Assembly (NCBI RefSeq): GCF_029910095.1
Contig: NZ_CP094526.1
Span: forward strand, 4,898,001 to 4,962,000
DNA length: 64,000 nt
Direction: 5' to 3'
From: Bradyrhizobium sp. ISRA464
GTDB lineage: Bacteria > Pseudomonadota > Alphaproteobacteria > Rhizobiales > Xanthobacteraceae
Shown: piece after piece, positions 27,107-36,500 of the stretch
Layout: the number at the start of each line of letters is the position of its first letter
How positions within the stretch are numbered: position 1 is the stretch's first letter
Translations under genes and position numbers: made by a program
The notes under the pieces: model-generated
What the model was told of the DNA's origin: nothing
What the model saw: the letters and a program-made list of their open reading frames with translations, nothing else
Databases searched by the model: none

Positions 27107-27556
27107 CTAGCTGCCCGCTGCGAGATCGATCAGCGCGATCCCCAGGTCTGGCCGCTTGGTGCGCCTCAACGAGGCCGATGTCTCCGTCATCACGACCTCG
27201 AGCGTCGGGCGCACCGTGGCCGCGAGAAGATGCCCGCCTCGGGTCGTACCGTCAGCCAGCCCAAGAACGACGTGCATGTGCAAGCTCGGCCGACCGTCGT
27301 CGGCAACCGCGACGTCGCCGATCGCACTCAAGACCTCGCACTGCTCGCGCACCTCGATCTTCTTGTACGTCTTTCGCTCGAGATCAAACCACCCGACCGT
27401 CGCCTTCTGGAATGCGCCAATCGCGGTCAGTGACGCAGCCGGTATCTCCAGCTTCCTTGCGATGTCGGTGAGCGCTGCAAACGCCTCTTCACCGGAATCA
27501 AGAACCGCGACGTGAACCCGTTGCCCTGCCTCGTCGGCTACAAGCTTGGCTTTCAT
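27107..27556 (-). CDS. PPC (DUF296) domain protein
   Basis: 149 residues from the ATG at 27556, with AGGTG upstream. The whole protein is one PPC domain: 'VHVAVLDSGEEAFAALTDIA', 'ASLTAIGAFQKATVGWFD' and 'PSLHMHVVLGLADGTTRGGH', whose histidines may bind a metal. Free-standing bacterial PPC proteins form trimers; plant relatives bind DNA via a separate AT-hook that is absent here, so DNA binding is not implied. It heads towards the cyoD relic and follows two small genes on the same strand. Confidence 0.85.
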   Translation of the reverse strand: MKAKLVADEAGQRVHVAVLDSGEEAFAALTDIARKLEIPAASLTAIGAFQKATVGWFDLERKTYKKIEVREQCEVLSAIGDVAVADDGRPSLHMHVVLGLADGTTRGGHLLAATVRPTLEVVMTETSASLRRTKRPDLGIALIDLAAGS

Positions 27557-27590
27557 GAAAGCACCTCTGTCTGATCGCGTTCGCGAACGC

Positions 27591-27809
27591 TCATGGCGCG
27601 CGCTGGCCCAAAGCGGGCTCGCGCTCCTCCCTTGCGGGCACGCTGACATGGACTTCATGGCCCTCCTGGATCGCCAGCGACGCGGCGGCGGCCGCCGACT
27701 CGAACGCCGCTTCCTTGGTGGCATATCCGCCGTTCAAATTGCCGTCGTGCAGGACCCCCCATTCGTCGTGCACCGGAACCACCGCGTACTGAGCCAATCC
27801 CATCGTCAT
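27591..27809 (-). CDS. Small DUF2188-like protein
   Basis: 72 residues. The core 'YAVVPVHDEWGVLHDGN' plus 'TKEAAFESAAAAASLAIQEG' and 'HEVHVSVP' has the strand-strand-helix-strand pattern of DUF2188-type small proteins. It starts with two close ATGs (27809, 27803). It ends 34 bases before the PPC gene and probably shares its transcript. Function unknown. Confidence 0.65.
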   Translation of the reverse strand: MTMGLAQYAVVPVHDEWGVLHDGNLNGGYATKEAAFESAAAAASLAIQEGHEVHVSVPAREEREPALGQRAP

Positions 27810-27842
27810 CTCCTCATCGCATCAATTCAACCGAGCCACATC

Positions 27843-28010
27843 TCAGGCAGCGTCCTTGCGGTAGCGCTCGCGGGTGACCTCTTCCCCGACGCGCACGGCC
27901 CGGCGGTCCCGATAATGGTACTGCAGCACGCCGAAGATCAGCGCCGTCAGAAGCACAAGCGCGCCCACGCCAAATGCGATTTCCCAGCCCATATCCATGG
28001 CTCTCTCCAT
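27843..28010 (-). CDS. Small single-span membrane protein
   Basis: 55 residues from the ATG at 28010. One hydrophobic segment ('AFGVGALVLLTALIFGVLQY') is followed by a basic/acidic tail ('RERYRKDAA'), so the C-terminus should face the cytoplasm. Longer readings start upstream in poor context. It is followed by the DUF2188-like gene. Family not recognised. Confidence 0.55.
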   Translation of the reverse strand: MERAMDMGWEIAFGVGALVLLTALIFGVLQYHYRDRRAVRVGEEVTRERYRKDAA

Positions 28011-28069
28011 CGTTGCGGCACGTTGCGCTCGGCGCAAAAGCGCGGCGATGCCGTCATTGTGGTCAGGGC

Positions 28070-29437
28070 CTATCGCAGGCTTGCGTTCGTCGGCTGCCGG
28101 TTTGCGCCGGTGACGCGCCATACGGTGTTGCCGACGTCATCCGCGATCAGAAGGCCGCCGGACTTGTCGATCGCCAGCCCGACTGGGCGGCCGCGTGATC
28201 TCTCGTCCTTGTTCAGGAAGCCGGTCACGACATCCTGTGCCGGGCCATTGGGGTGCCCGTCGGCGAACGGGACGAACACGACCTTGTAGCCGTTGAGTTG
28301 CGGCCTGTTCCAGCTGCCGTGTTCGCCGACGAAAGCGCCGCCGCGATAGCGCTGCGGAAGCGCATCGCCGTTGAAGAACGCGAGGCCCAACGGCGCGACG
28401 TGCGAACTCAAGGCATAGTCGGGCGCGATCGCCTTCGCCACGAGGTCGGGCCGCTGCGGCTGCACGCGCGGATCGACATGCTGGCCGAAATAGCTGTAAG
28501 GCCAGCCGTAGAAGGCACCGTCCTTGACCGACGTCAGATAATCCGGGACGAGATTGGGCCCGATCTCATCGCGCTCGTTCACGACAGTCCACAGAGCGTG
28601 GCTTTGCGGCTCGAAGGTCAGGCCATTCGGATTGCGCAATCCGCTTGCGAAGATGCGCCAGCGGCCGGTCGCGCGATCGACCTCCAAGATCGCGGCGCGG
28701 TTCTTTTCCGCCTCGATGCCGTTCTCGGTGATGTTGCTGTTCGAGCCCACCCCGACATAGAGTAACGAGCCGTCCGGGCTTGCCACCAAACTCTTGGTCC
28801 AGTGATGGTCGATCGGCCCTCCGGGCAACGGCGTCAGCGTCTCCCCGGGGGCCGTGATCTTCGTATCACCGCTATGATAGGGATAACGGACGATCGCGTC
28901 GGTATTGGCGACGTACAGATCGTTACCGACCAACGCAACGCCGAACGGCGACTTGAGGTGATCGAGGAAGACGCTCTGCAGTTCCGGCTTGCCGTCGCCA
29001 TTCGCGCCGCGCAACAGCGTGATGCGATTGCTTTCCCCGGTATCGCCGCCCGATGTCGCCCACGACTCCACCCATTTCATGATGAAGTCCTTCGGCCGCT
29101 TGATCGGCTCGATACCAGGCGCCTTCGACTCGACGACGAGAATGTCTCCGTTGGGCAGGACATAAGGCGAGCGCGGATGCTGCAAACCGGTGGCAAGCGC
29201 GGTGATCTGGAGGCCGTCGGGCACTGTCGGCTTCTCGCCTTGCTGCCATCCCACGACCGGCGCGACATGCATCGGCGGGATCAGGTACTGCTGCAGCGCC
29301 GGCAGATCGGGCTTCGCACCGATCTGGGTCTTGGGATCAGGCGCGGTTTCGCTGCACCCTGCAAGGCATAATGCGGCCGAGAGAACCGCGGCAAGCCGGA
29401 TGCGGCTTATCTCGATTGGACAGTTGACCACAGGCAT
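28070..29437 (-). CDS. PQQ-type sugar dehydrogenase / sorbosone dehydrogenase family lipoprotein
   Basis: 455 residues from the ATG at 29437, which shares one base with the stop of the upstream DUF2231 gene (TGATG coupling). A lipoprotein signal ('AALCLAGC') anchors it outside the inner membrane. The rest is a six-bladed beta-propeller of the GDH/L-sorbosone dehydrogenase group: 'GLQHPRSPYVLPNGDILVVE', 'SKSPFGVALVGNDLYVANTD'-like blades, 'RNPNGLTFEPQSHALWTVVN' and 'GLAIDKSGGLLIADDVGNTV'. It probably oxidises an aldose or sugar alcohol in the periplasm using PQQ. Not all members have shown activity. Confidence 0.82.
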   Translation of the reverse strand: MPVVNCPIEISRIRLAAVLSAALCLAGCSETAPDPKTQIGAKPDLPALQQYLIPPMHVAPVVGWQQGEKPTVPDGLQITALATGLQHPRSPYVLPNGDILVVESKAPGIEPIKRPKDFIMKWVESWATSGGDTGESNRITLLRGANGDGKPELQSVFLDHLKSPFGVALVGNDLYVANTDAIVRYPYHSGDTKITAPGETLTPLPGGPIDHHWTKSLVASPDGSLLYVGVGSNSNITENGIEAEKNRAAILEVDRATGRWRIFASGLRNPNGLTFEPQSHALWTVVNERDEIGPNLVPDYLTSVKDGAFYGWPYSYFGQHVDPRVQPQRPDLVAKAIAPDYALSSHVAPLGLAFFNGDALPQRYRGGAFVGEHGSWNRPQLNGYKVVFVPFADGHPNGPAQDVVTGFLNKDERSRGRPVGLAIDKSGGLLIADDVGNTVWRVTGANRQPTNASLR

Positions 29438-29910
29438 CAATCCGCAACTCCCACGTGACGGCGATAGACCATTTCCCAACCCAGCCATCCCGTGAACAGC
29501 ATCACGAGCACCGTGAGTACGGAGAGCACCAGTCCGGTAGGAACGACCGAAGTCCAGGCATCGCGGCTGTGAACGAACGAATTGAACAAGGCGAGCAGCA
29601 GGACCACCGCATTGCCGACCATGTGAAGCCAGGCCGGCGCTAGCTCGCGGATGCGGCGGCTGCCCAGGAAATCGATCAGGCCGGCAATGGCCGCGAGCAC
29701 GCCAAGGACCAGGCCGGCAAACAGAAGCCACGCGGAAAAGTCGGCCCACATCATCTGGGCGGTCTGCCAATAGGCGATGTCGGTGATCAGCGCGCCGACG
29801 AAGCACACGATCGGAAATGGCACCAACATCGGATGGATGGGATGCGTGGCGATCCGCGCCGTCGAGTTCGGATTTGGTGTGCGGGTGGCGGCTTGCGTTG
29901 CCTCTGACAT
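29437..29910 (-). CDS. DUF2231 membrane protein
   Basis: 157 residues with four membrane spans. The motif 'THPIHPMLVPFPIVCFVGAL' early in the protein is diagnostic for DUF2231. Its stop overlaps the start of the sugar dehydrogenase, indicating translational coupling; DUF2231 proteins are often beside sorbosone-dehydrogenase-like genes, where they may anchor or pass electrons, but this is unproven. Confidence 0.85.
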   Translation of the reverse strand: MSEATQAATRTPNPNSTARIATHPIHPMLVPFPIVCFVGALITDIAYWQTAQMMWADFSAWLLFAGLVLGVLAAIAGLIDFLGSRRIRELAPAWLHMVGNAVVLLLALFNSFVHSRDAWTSVVPTGLVLSVLTVLVMLFTGWLGWEMVYRRHVGVAD

Positions 29911-30057
29911 TCGGAGCCTCCAAGATGAGCCACCAACGGCTCGCCTGGGGCGATGTTCCTAAGGCACGCGACGGCAGATCCGGAACAGCAGGAACGAAGG
30001 CGCGGTAACGACGTCGACCTGTCGTCGAGACACAACAGCACGCGCAGGAGGCCGACC

Positions 30058-30204
30058 ATGGTCCGCGAAGGTCCCGCCGAACTGCCGCCACACTCCGCTC
30101 CAGAAACCACGGAAGCCAGGCAGGCGCGCGCTTACGGGCTGCTGCTCACCTCGCTGATCATTGCAGCGGTCATCGTCGTTGTTGCATATATCATATTGAG
30201 ATAG
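30058..30204 (+). CDS. Small single-span membrane protein
   Basis: 48 residues from an ATG with AGGAGG eight bases upstream, a strong ribosome site that decides the start. A Pro/Glu-rich N-terminal half is followed by one span ('LLLTSLIIAAVIVVVAYIIL') ending at the last residue. Divergent from the DUF2231 gene. Family not recognised. Confidence 0.6.
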   Translation: MVREGPAELPPHSAPETTEARQARAYGLLLTSLIIAAVIVVVAYIILR

Positions 30205-30607
30205 GTTAAGATGACCGCCGGCGCTGTGGGCAGCACCACGACGCCGCCTCCTCTTCCCAACTTCCCATCCAAGCCTGCTTTCGCTCGCTGCCACCGGCAC
30301 GACAGCGGCGGTTGCATCGGCGCACCTTCGGCAGATCGCGCAAGGAGCTCCGAGCTGAGGTTGCTCAAATTCGTTGGCTGCAGGCCGGGCGCCGCGTCAT
30401 ATCGGGAATAGCATAGCGGTCACGATCAGACATCGCGACATGGCCGTGAGCCGTGCGCGTCTTCGTTCGTTCCGTCCGTTCATTCGAACGTTGATCGGAC
30501 CCAAGTCTGCCTTGTCGCGTTTGTTCCTGTGCACTGCACCGACCTGCCGCTTCACAACAAGCGCGCGCCGGGGGAGTTCCGCTCGAGACCGACGGGCGCG
30601 TCAGATC
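30205..30607. other. Intergenic region before the MFS gene
   Basis: 403 bases without a convincing gene. CGTTC and GAACG flank ATTC at 30477-30490 within a run of GTTC repeats ('CTTCGTTCGTTCCGTCCGTT' begins at 30461); this could be an operator for the MFS gene. No regulator gene is adjacent. Confidence 0.4.
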
Positions 30608-31819
30608 ATGACCAGCCGAAGAGCCAAGACACTCGCCATGACGCGGCCGCTGTGGGCGTTGCTCGCACTGAATTTCTTCATGGCGGATATGCAGTCCGGG
30701 ATCGGACCGTTCGTCGGGGTCTTCCTGCAGAGTCACGGCTGGACCAGCGGATTGATCGGAACTGCGCTTACGATCGGGAACGTCGCGGGGATGCTGATCA
30801 CCACGCCGATCGGCGGCTGCATCGACACGACCAACCACAAGCGCGCGTGGGTCATCGTGCCGGGTGTCGCGGTCGTCGTGGCATCGGCCATCATCCTCGT
30901 GTCGCAAACGTTCTGGGCCGTCGCGCTGTCCCAGATCGCAACCTCGGTCGCGGGCGCCGCAATCGTTCCGGCGGTGACCGGCATCACGCTCGGCATGGTC
31001 AGGCAACGCGGCTTCAACCGGCAGAACGGCCGCAACCAGGCCTTCAACCACGCGGGCAACATGCTGGGCGCCGCAGCCTCAGGCTATCTCGGCTGGCGCT
31101 ACGGCTATGTCGCGGTGTTCCTGCTGGCAGCAGCGTTCGGCGTGCTGACGATCGCAAGCGTGATGTTGATTCCGGCCGATGCCATTGATCATCACGCAGC
31201 GCGCGGCAAGGAAGACGATCCCGAAAGCGAGCCGCACCGATTTCGCGTTCTCATCAGGCACAAGCCGCTGTTGGTGCTTGCCGTAGCGCTCGCGATCTTC
31301 CATCTGGGTAACGCTGCGATCGTGCCGCTCTACGGGTTGGCCGCGGTCGCGAGCGGTCTCAAGAATGGCGCCGGAGTTGTGGCGACCACGATCGTGGTTG
31401 CCCAGGGTGTCATGGTGATCATGTCCGTCGTCGGCATGCACGCCGCCGAACGCCGCAATTTCTGGCCGGTCCTGCTTGCGTCGTTTCTGGCCCTGCCCGC
31501 GCGCGGCGTGCTGGCGTATTTCCTGTCGGGCTGGTGGGGCGTGTTTCCGGTGCAGATCCTCGACGGCATCGGCGCAGGTCTGCAAAGCGTGGCCGTCCCC
31601 GGCATCGTGGCGCGCACGCTCAACGGAACCGGCCGTGTGAATCTCGGCCAGGGAGCGGTCATCACCGTGCAGGGAATTGGCGCCTCGCTGAGCCCCGCGC
31701 TGGGCGGCTGGATCGCCCAATGGATCGGCTACCAGCTCGCATTCCTGTGTCTCGCAGGCTTCGGCCTGCTCTCGGTCGCACTGTGGATTTCGCTTCGAAG
31801 CGTCGTGAAGCACTATTGA
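30608..31819 (+). CDS. MFS transporter
   Basis: 403 residues from the ATG at 30608; an alternative ATG lies at 30638 and longer readings upstream lack support. Twelve hydrophobic spans in two six-span halves separated by a charged loop with 'HHAARGKEDDPESEPHRF'. 'FFMADMQSGIGPFVGVFLQ' at the first span resembles uncharacterised MFS members of soil proteobacteria. Likely proton-coupled export of a drug or metabolite; no ribosome site is obvious. Confidence 0.85.
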   Translation: MTSRRAKTLAMTRPLWALLALNFFMADMQSGIGPFVGVFLQSHGWTSGLIGTALTIGNVAGMLITTPIGGCIDTTNHKRAWVIVPGVAVVVASAIILVSQTFWAVALSQIATSVAGAAIVPAVTGITLGMVRQRGFNRQNGRNQAFNHAGNMLGAAASGYLGWRYGYVAVFLLAAAFGVLTIASVMLIPADAIDHHAARGKEDDPESEPHRFRVLIRHKPLLVLAVALAIFHLGNAAIVPLYGLAAVASGLKNGAGVVATTIVVAQGVMVIMSVVGMHAAERRNFWPVLLASFLALPARGVLAYFLSGWWGVFPVQILDGIGAGLQSVAVPGIVARTLNGTGRVNLGQGAVITVQGIGASLSPALGGWIAQWIGYQLAFLCLAGFGLLSVALWISLRSVVKHY

Positions 31820-31853
31820 GGCCGTCCGCGACCAACCGGGCGTGACCACGCTC

Positions 31854-34340
31854 TCAGTACAGCCCGCCCGTCCCCGACCGCACGATCGCGCGATCCGCGT
31901 CCGGCGAGATTCCGGCCTGGGTCCCGTCGATCACATCGGTGCCCGGGACGGTGTCATAGATCGGTGGCGCCTGGCCTGGCTTGAAGGCTTCGAGCAGCGT
32001 GCCGCTCGTCTCGCCTGGACCAGCGCGCGCGCCGGTCTTGGCCACGACGCGAACCAGCCGGATGCCGGGCGGGATCTTGAACGGAACAGGCGGCTTGTCG
32101 GCCAGCGCTAGCTTCATGAAGTCGCGCGCGATCGGAGCTGCGGTATGGCCGGCCTGAGCGGTCCTGCCGAGCGAGCGCGGCTTGTCGTAGCCGACATACA
32201 GACCGACCACGAGGTCCGGCGAGAAGCCGACGAACCATAGGTCCTTGGCCTCGTTGGAGGTGCCGGTCTTGCCGGCGATCGGCTTGCCGACCTCCTTCAG
32301 CGCCGTGCCGGTGCCGGCCTGCACCACTCCCTCCATCAGCGAGGTGATCTGATAGGCGGTCATGGCGTCGAGCACCTGCTCGCGGCGGTCGATCAGTTGC
32401 GGCTCGGGCTGGTTCTTCCATCCCTCCGGCGCGTCGCAGCCAATGCATTCGCGCTGGTCGTGCTTGAAGATGGTGTGTCCGTAGCGGTCCTGGATGCGAT
32501 CGATCAGCGTCGGCTTCACGCGGCGGCCGCCATTGGCGATCATCGAATACGCGGTGACCATGCGCATGACCGTGGTCTCGCCGGCGCCGAGCGCGTAGGA
32601 GAGATAGTTCGGCAGCTCGTCATAGACGCCGAAGCGCTTTGCGTACTCGCCGATCAGCGGCATGCCGATCTCCTGCGCGAGCCGCACTGTCACGGTGTTG
32701 AGCGACAGTCGCAGCGCGTTGCGCAGCGTGACCTGGCCCTGATAGCGGCCGGTAGAGAAATTCTCCGGGCGCCAGACGTTGCCCTGCCCGAGATCGATCT
32801 CGATCGGCGCGTCGATCATCATCGTCGATCCCGTGTAGCCATTGTCGAGCGCCGCCGAATAGACGATCGGCTTGAACGTCGAACCCGGCTGCCGGTAGGC
32901 CTGCGTCGCGCGGTTGAACTGGCTCTGGTCGAACGAGAAGCCGCCGACCATCGCGAGCACGCGGCCGGTTCGCGGATCCATCGCCACCATCGCGCCCGAA
33001 ATCTCGGGGATCTGGCGCAGCCGATACTGGCCTTCGACGAGATGGCCGTCCTTGTAGAGCGGGTCGGCGTAGATCACGTCACCGGGCTGCAGCACCTGCG
33101 CCACCGAGGCCGGCGTCTTGCCTCTCAGAGGCCCGGAGGCCGCCTTCGCCCATCTCACGCCATCGAGCGTGACAATGCCGGTCTCGCGCTGCTTGCTGAC
33201 GGCGCCGCCGAGCTCGCGGCCCGGCTGGAAGCCGATCCGCGCCGACTGCGGGCTGGTCTCCAGCACCACCGCCATCCGCCACGGCGAGATGTCCGAAAGC
33301 GACTTGATGTCCGCCAGCGGCACGCCCCAGTCGCCGGAAATGTCGAGCTTTTGAATCGGGCCGCGATAGCCCTGCTGCTCGTCGTATTTCACGAGCCCCG
33401 CCACCATGGTCTTGCGCGCCATCACCTGGATCTTCGGATCCAGCGTGGTGCGGACCGACAGGCCGCCCTCATAGAGCTTCTTCTCGCCGTAGCGCTCGAA
33501 GATGTCGCGGCGAACTTCTTCCGAGAAATACTCGCCGGCGAAGGTATGCGCGCCGCTGGCGCGGTTGGTCACGACCAGCGGCTCCTTGCGCGCCTTGTCG
33601 GCATCGGCCGCGGTGATCCAGCCGTTCTCCTGCAGGCGGTCGATCACATAGTTGCGCCGCTCGACGGCGCGTGCGTGGTTGCGCACCGGATGCAGGCTGG
33701 CCGGCATTTTCGGCAGCGCCGCCAGATACGCGGCTTCCGCGATGGTGAGCTCGTTCACCGACTTGTCGAAATAGACCAGCGAGGCCGCCGCGATGCCGTA
33801 GGCGCCGAGGCCGAGATAGATTTCGTTGAGGTAGAGCTCGAGGATCTTGTCCTTGGAATAGGCCCGCTCGATCTTCATCGCGAGCAAGGCTTCCTTGATC
33901 TTGCGGGAGAACGACACCTCGTTGGTCAACAGGAAGTTCTTGGCGACCTGCTGGGTGATCGTGGAGGCGCCCTGCGGACGGCGGTTGGACCCGTAGTTCT
34001 GGATGTAGGCCAGGCCGGCGCGCGCCATGCCGGTATAATCGACGCCGCCATGCTCGTAGAAATTCTTGTCCTCTGCGGCGAGGAAGCTGTTGATCACGAG
34101 CTTCGGCACCGCCTGGATCGGCAGATAAAGCCTGCGCTCCTTGGCGTATTCGGCGAGCAGCGAGCCGTCGGCCGCGTGCACGCGCGTCATCACCGGCGGT
34201 TCATAGTTCTGAAGCTGCGTATAATCGGGCAGATCCTTGGAAAAATGCCAGAACAGGCCCGCGACCGCGGCAAGGCCAGCCAGAAACAGGATCGATCCTG
34301 CGGTGAACAGAAATCCAAAGAACCGTAACAGCAATCTCAT
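31854..34340 (-). CDS. mrcA: Penicillin-binding protein 1A (bifunctional transglycosylase/transpeptidase)
   Basis: 828 residues from the ATG at 34340. One N-terminal anchor (residues 8-30), a GT51 glycosyltransferase domain with the catalytic Glu90 in 'AAEDKNFYEHGGVD' and 'GASTITQQVAKN', an OB-like insert, and a transpeptidase domain with the SxxK serine 487 ('GSTFK'), SxN at 546-548 ('SLNT') and 'KTGTS' at 691. All active-site motifs are intact. It polymerises and cross-links peptidoglycan in the periplasm. Convergent with the MFS gene. Confidence 0.94.
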   Translation of the reverse strand: MRLLLRFFGFLFTAGSILFLAGLAAVAGLFWHFSKDLPDYTQLQNYEPPVMTRVHAADGSLLAEYAKERRLYLPIQAVPKLVINSFLAAEDKNFYEHGGVDYTGMARAGLAYIQNYGSNRRPQGASTITQQVAKNFLLTNEVSFSRKIKEALLAMKIERAYSKDKILELYLNEIYLGLGAYGIAAASLVYFDKSVNELTIAEAAYLAALPKMPASLHPVRNHARAVERRNYVIDRLQENGWITAADADKARKEPLVVTNRASGAHTFAGEYFSEEVRRDIFERYGEKKLYEGGLSVRTTLDPKIQVMARKTMVAGLVKYDEQQGYRGPIQKLDISGDWGVPLADIKSLSDISPWRMAVVLETSPQSARIGFQPGRELGGAVSKQRETGIVTLDGVRWAKAASGPLRGKTPASVAQVLQPGDVIYADPLYKDGHLVEGQYRLRQIPEISGAMVAMDPRTGRVLAMVGGFSFDQSQFNRATQAYRQPGSTFKPIVYSAALDNGYTGSTMMIDAPIEIDLGQGNVWRPENFSTGRYQGQVTLRNALRLSLNTVTVRLAQEIGMPLIGEYAKRFGVYDELPNYLSYALGAGETTVMRMVTAYSMIANGGRRVKPTLIDRIQDRYGHTIFKHDQRECIGCDAPEGWKNQPEPQLIDRREQVLDAMTAYQITSLMEGVVQAGTGTALKEVGKPIAGKTGTSNEAKDLWFVGFSPDLVVGLYVGYDKPRSLGRTAQAGHTAAPIARDFMKLALADKPPVPFKIPPGIRLVRVVAKTGARAGPGETSGTLLEAFKPGQAPPIYDTVPGTDVIDGTQAGISPDADRAIVRSGTGGLY

Positions 34341-34820
34341 CGACGAAGTCCCGTGGCGAATACGCGGCTCATTCTGAGCCCGCTGCCAGCCACACAGGGG
34401 GTCGGTATATCGGTCGCTCCGGGTACCTGCAATTCGATGCGGGAGAATAATAGCGGGTCGGGCGCCAAACTTATGCCATAGAGCCCGGTTCGCGCTCCCG
34501 GCCAAATCAGTGAGGTTGCCAAAAGCCGCAATCGGTGGGTGCGCCGGGGGCGATCCGTCACCGATGTGGCGGTCCAAAGAGCCGTCCCACGGGTGACCCA
34601 TCCGGCTCGCGTCATATTCCGGTCGTCATTGCGACGATCACATGCGCGCGACCTCGCCGGACCGGCGTGTCGCGGAGCCCGGTTGCCGGCCCGGCTTCGC
34701 GCCCTCCCGTCAGCCCGGACGGCTACACCACCGAGGCTTCAGATCCCGTCAGCACAACCAGAGATCGGCCACAATTAACCGCCCGTTAACCATATCAGCC
34801 GCATCGTGTCCCATATCATA
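34341..34820. other. Intergenic region, nothing recognised
   Basis: 480 bases between the divergent PBP1A and coiled-coil genes. It must hold both promoters; AT-rich DNA with TTAACCGCCCGTTAACC at about 34777-34793 (a GTTAAC-like dyad) lies just before the coiled-coil gene. No open frame with protein-like composition is seen. Confidence 0.4.
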
Positions 34821-35270
34821 ATGACTCGCGACGGGCTGACCTCCATGGCACTGCGCGGTTTCAGAAGACCTTTCGTAACCAGCGAAAACATTCTCGGCTT
34901 TCCAAAGCCGCCCGCCTCCAATGTGGGCGCCCAGGCGCTCGACCTCGTCTACCAAGCGGCGGACCTGTTCCGCAGCATCGAGGACCGGGCCCGCGCGACC
35001 GAAACACGCGCCGAGGCCGCCGAGCGGGCCCAGCTCGAGATCATCAATGCGACGGAACGCAAGCTGCGAGAGGCGTCCCGGGCGCTCGAAGAGGCGCAAA
35101 AGCGCATCGAAGCCCAGCGGGAGCAACTGGAGGCGATCGAGTTTCGTGCCCAGACCGCGGAGGCCGAGGCACGCGAAGCCCGCCAGACCCTGGCGCTGGT
35201 CGAGGATGCGATTCGCCGGCTGCTGCTCACGGGCGAGCCAACGGACGACAGGTCGACGGCCGTCGCCTGA
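34821..35270 (+). CDS. Hypothetical coiled-coil protein
   Basis: About 149 residues; starts at GTG 34806, ATG 34821 and ATG 34845 are all possible and none has a strong ribosome site. From about residue 45 to 135 it is a continuous charged helix with heptad character ('EAAERAQLEIINATERKLRE', 'RIEAQREQLEAIEFRAQTAE'). No membrane span. A cytoplasmic structural or scaffold role is plausible but not shown. Confidence 0.6.
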   Translation: MTRDGLTSMALRGFRRPFVTSENILGFPKPPASNVGAQALDLVYQAADLFRSIEDRARATETRAEAAERAQLEIINATERKLREASRALEEAQKRIEAQREQLEAIEFRAQTAEAEAREARQTLALVEDAIRRLLLTGEPTDDRSTAVA

Positions 35271-35316
35271 GACGCGGCCGATTCCGCAGGCGGCCGAACC
35301 TGCCCGTCATCGCGAC

Positions 35317-35524
35317 CGCCGCCGCGCCTGCGCCGCGCGGCTCGCCCCGCTCGACGTCTATCAGGATACTGGCCTGTTCGACCGCGCGCGGCGCATCGCG
35401 CTGATCTGGGAGGCGCATGCGCTCGGCCGGCGACACCTTGATGATCTCACCGCCGCAGATCATCACGGAGGAGCAGATCGAGGCAATCTTCATGGCGAGC
35501 CGCGCCCTGAACGCGATCGCCTGA
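35317..35524 (+). pseudogene. Relic of a class III (omega) aminotransferase
   Basis: One frame gives 'ACAARLAPLDVYQDTGLFDR', matching the 'ACAAALAxLDVYxxEGLFER' region of pyruvate-dependent class III aminotransferases. About 50 bases later another frame gives 'RSAGDTLMISPPQIITEEQI' and ends 'SRALNAIA' with a stop at 35522, matching the extreme C-terminus of the same enzymes. Roughly 100 residues between the blocks, and everything upstream including the PLP lysine region, are lost. Confidence 0.7.
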
Positions 35525-35527
35525 CGG

Positions 35528-36055
35528 TCAGGCGAAATCCCTGGCCGCGAGCAGCGCGCGCAACTCCGCATCGCTCGCCGCGGCCAGCACGAGCAATTCA
35601 CGATAGGGATCGCCGCCGATGCCGAGCACGGCGGCGAAAGCCGGCTCGGTCTTCATTCCGGCGGCTCTTTGTGCACTGACGGCCTGCCGCAGCCGGCCAT
35701 CGCCGAGCGCCAGCAGCCGTCGCTCGACCTCGAAATGGAGCCAGCCGCGCTGCTCCTCTACCGGCCGCGTGTCGCCAAACAGCTCGAACGGCCAGCCGTC
35801 CCACACAAACCGGGCAATCGCAGGTCGCGTACCCGACGTCCATCGGTAGAGCACAAAGCCGTCCGCAAGGTGATAGTGCTCCCAGACCGCGGCCGCGAAG
35901 GCGTTCAGGTCAGGCGCGTGGCAGACGATGTCGATGTCGCTGCCTGATACCGCGAGGCCAAGCGGAAGCGTGCCGACGACACGCGGAGCGAATGGCCTCA
36001 GCGTCATAGTCACAGCCGAGTTTGCGACGGCCGATAGGTAGTCGGGAACGCTCAT
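35528..36055 (-). CDS. DUF4269 (nucleotidyltransferase-like) protein
   Basis: 175 residues from the ATG at 36055. 'RVVGTLPLGLAVSGSDIDIV' is a nucleotidyltransferase-fold GS..DxD motif (here G-x-x-x-SDIDI), followed by 'WPFELFGDTRPVEEQRGWLH' as in DUF4269. These proteins are stand-alone predicted nucleotidyltransferases without known substrates. It converges on the aminotransferase relic with a three-base gap. Confidence 0.75.
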   Translation of the reverse strand: MSVPDYLSAVANSAVTMTLRPFAPRVVGTLPLGLAVSGSDIDIVCHAPDLNAFAAAVWEHYHLADGFVLYRWTSGTRPAIARFVWDGWPFELFGDTRPVEEQRGWLHFEVERRLLALGDGRLRQAVSAQRAAGMKTEPAFAAVLGIGGDPYRELLVLAAASDAELRALLAARDFA

Positions 36056-36221
36056 CTCACAAATGCTCGCGCTTGCCGAACGCGGCGATAGCAGCCTTTG
36101 CTGGAGATGTCTGCATTGTCCGCGCCGCGACAGGCGCGCCGCTGCCATCAGCCGCGATATCGCGCGCAGGACCCTGGCACGCAGGGCCCCGCCCTTCGAG
36201 TGCCGCAGCGATCAGGCGCCG

Positions 36222-36500
36222 TCAGCGATGCCGACGGTTCGCGTTTCCGACGTAGCGGCCATGATACCCGCGCATTTCGGCTCGCGCATTGTACGGCGAG
36301 CGAGATGACGCGCCGCGGCTTTGCCCAATACTCGGCGCCGGGGCTGGTGTCGCCAAACCCTGGGTGAAGGGATCGCGATTGGGATAGATCGCGCATTCCG
36401 CGCACTGCGCGAATGCGGAAGACGTGAACATCATGGATGCTAAAGATGCTGAAGCAAGAGTCAGGAATGTTGCCGCCAAGCCTTCCTTGCATTTTGTCAT
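36222..36500 (-). CDS. Small secreted hypothetical protein
   Basis: 92 residues; the ATG at 36500 has AAGGAGAAGAAC directly upstream, a strong site. A signal peptide of about 31 residues ends 'MMFTSSAFA|QC'. The mature part holds 'CAECAIYPNRDPF', two close cysteines, then a Pro/Ser/Arg-rich tail. Family not recognised; Bradyrhizobium encodes many such small exported proteins. Confidence 0.6.
   Translation of the reverse strand: MTKCKEGLAATFLTLASASLASMMFTSSAFAQCAECAIYPNRDPFTQGLATPAPAPSIGQSRGASSRSPYNARAEMRGYHGRYVGNANRRHR

Noticed and set aside
26555..30204. A genomic island integrated at tRNA-Gln
   Set aside because: The tRNA 3' end faces the binding-protein gene, while the unusual genes lie on the 5' side; there is no integrase and no second copy of the tRNA end in the window.
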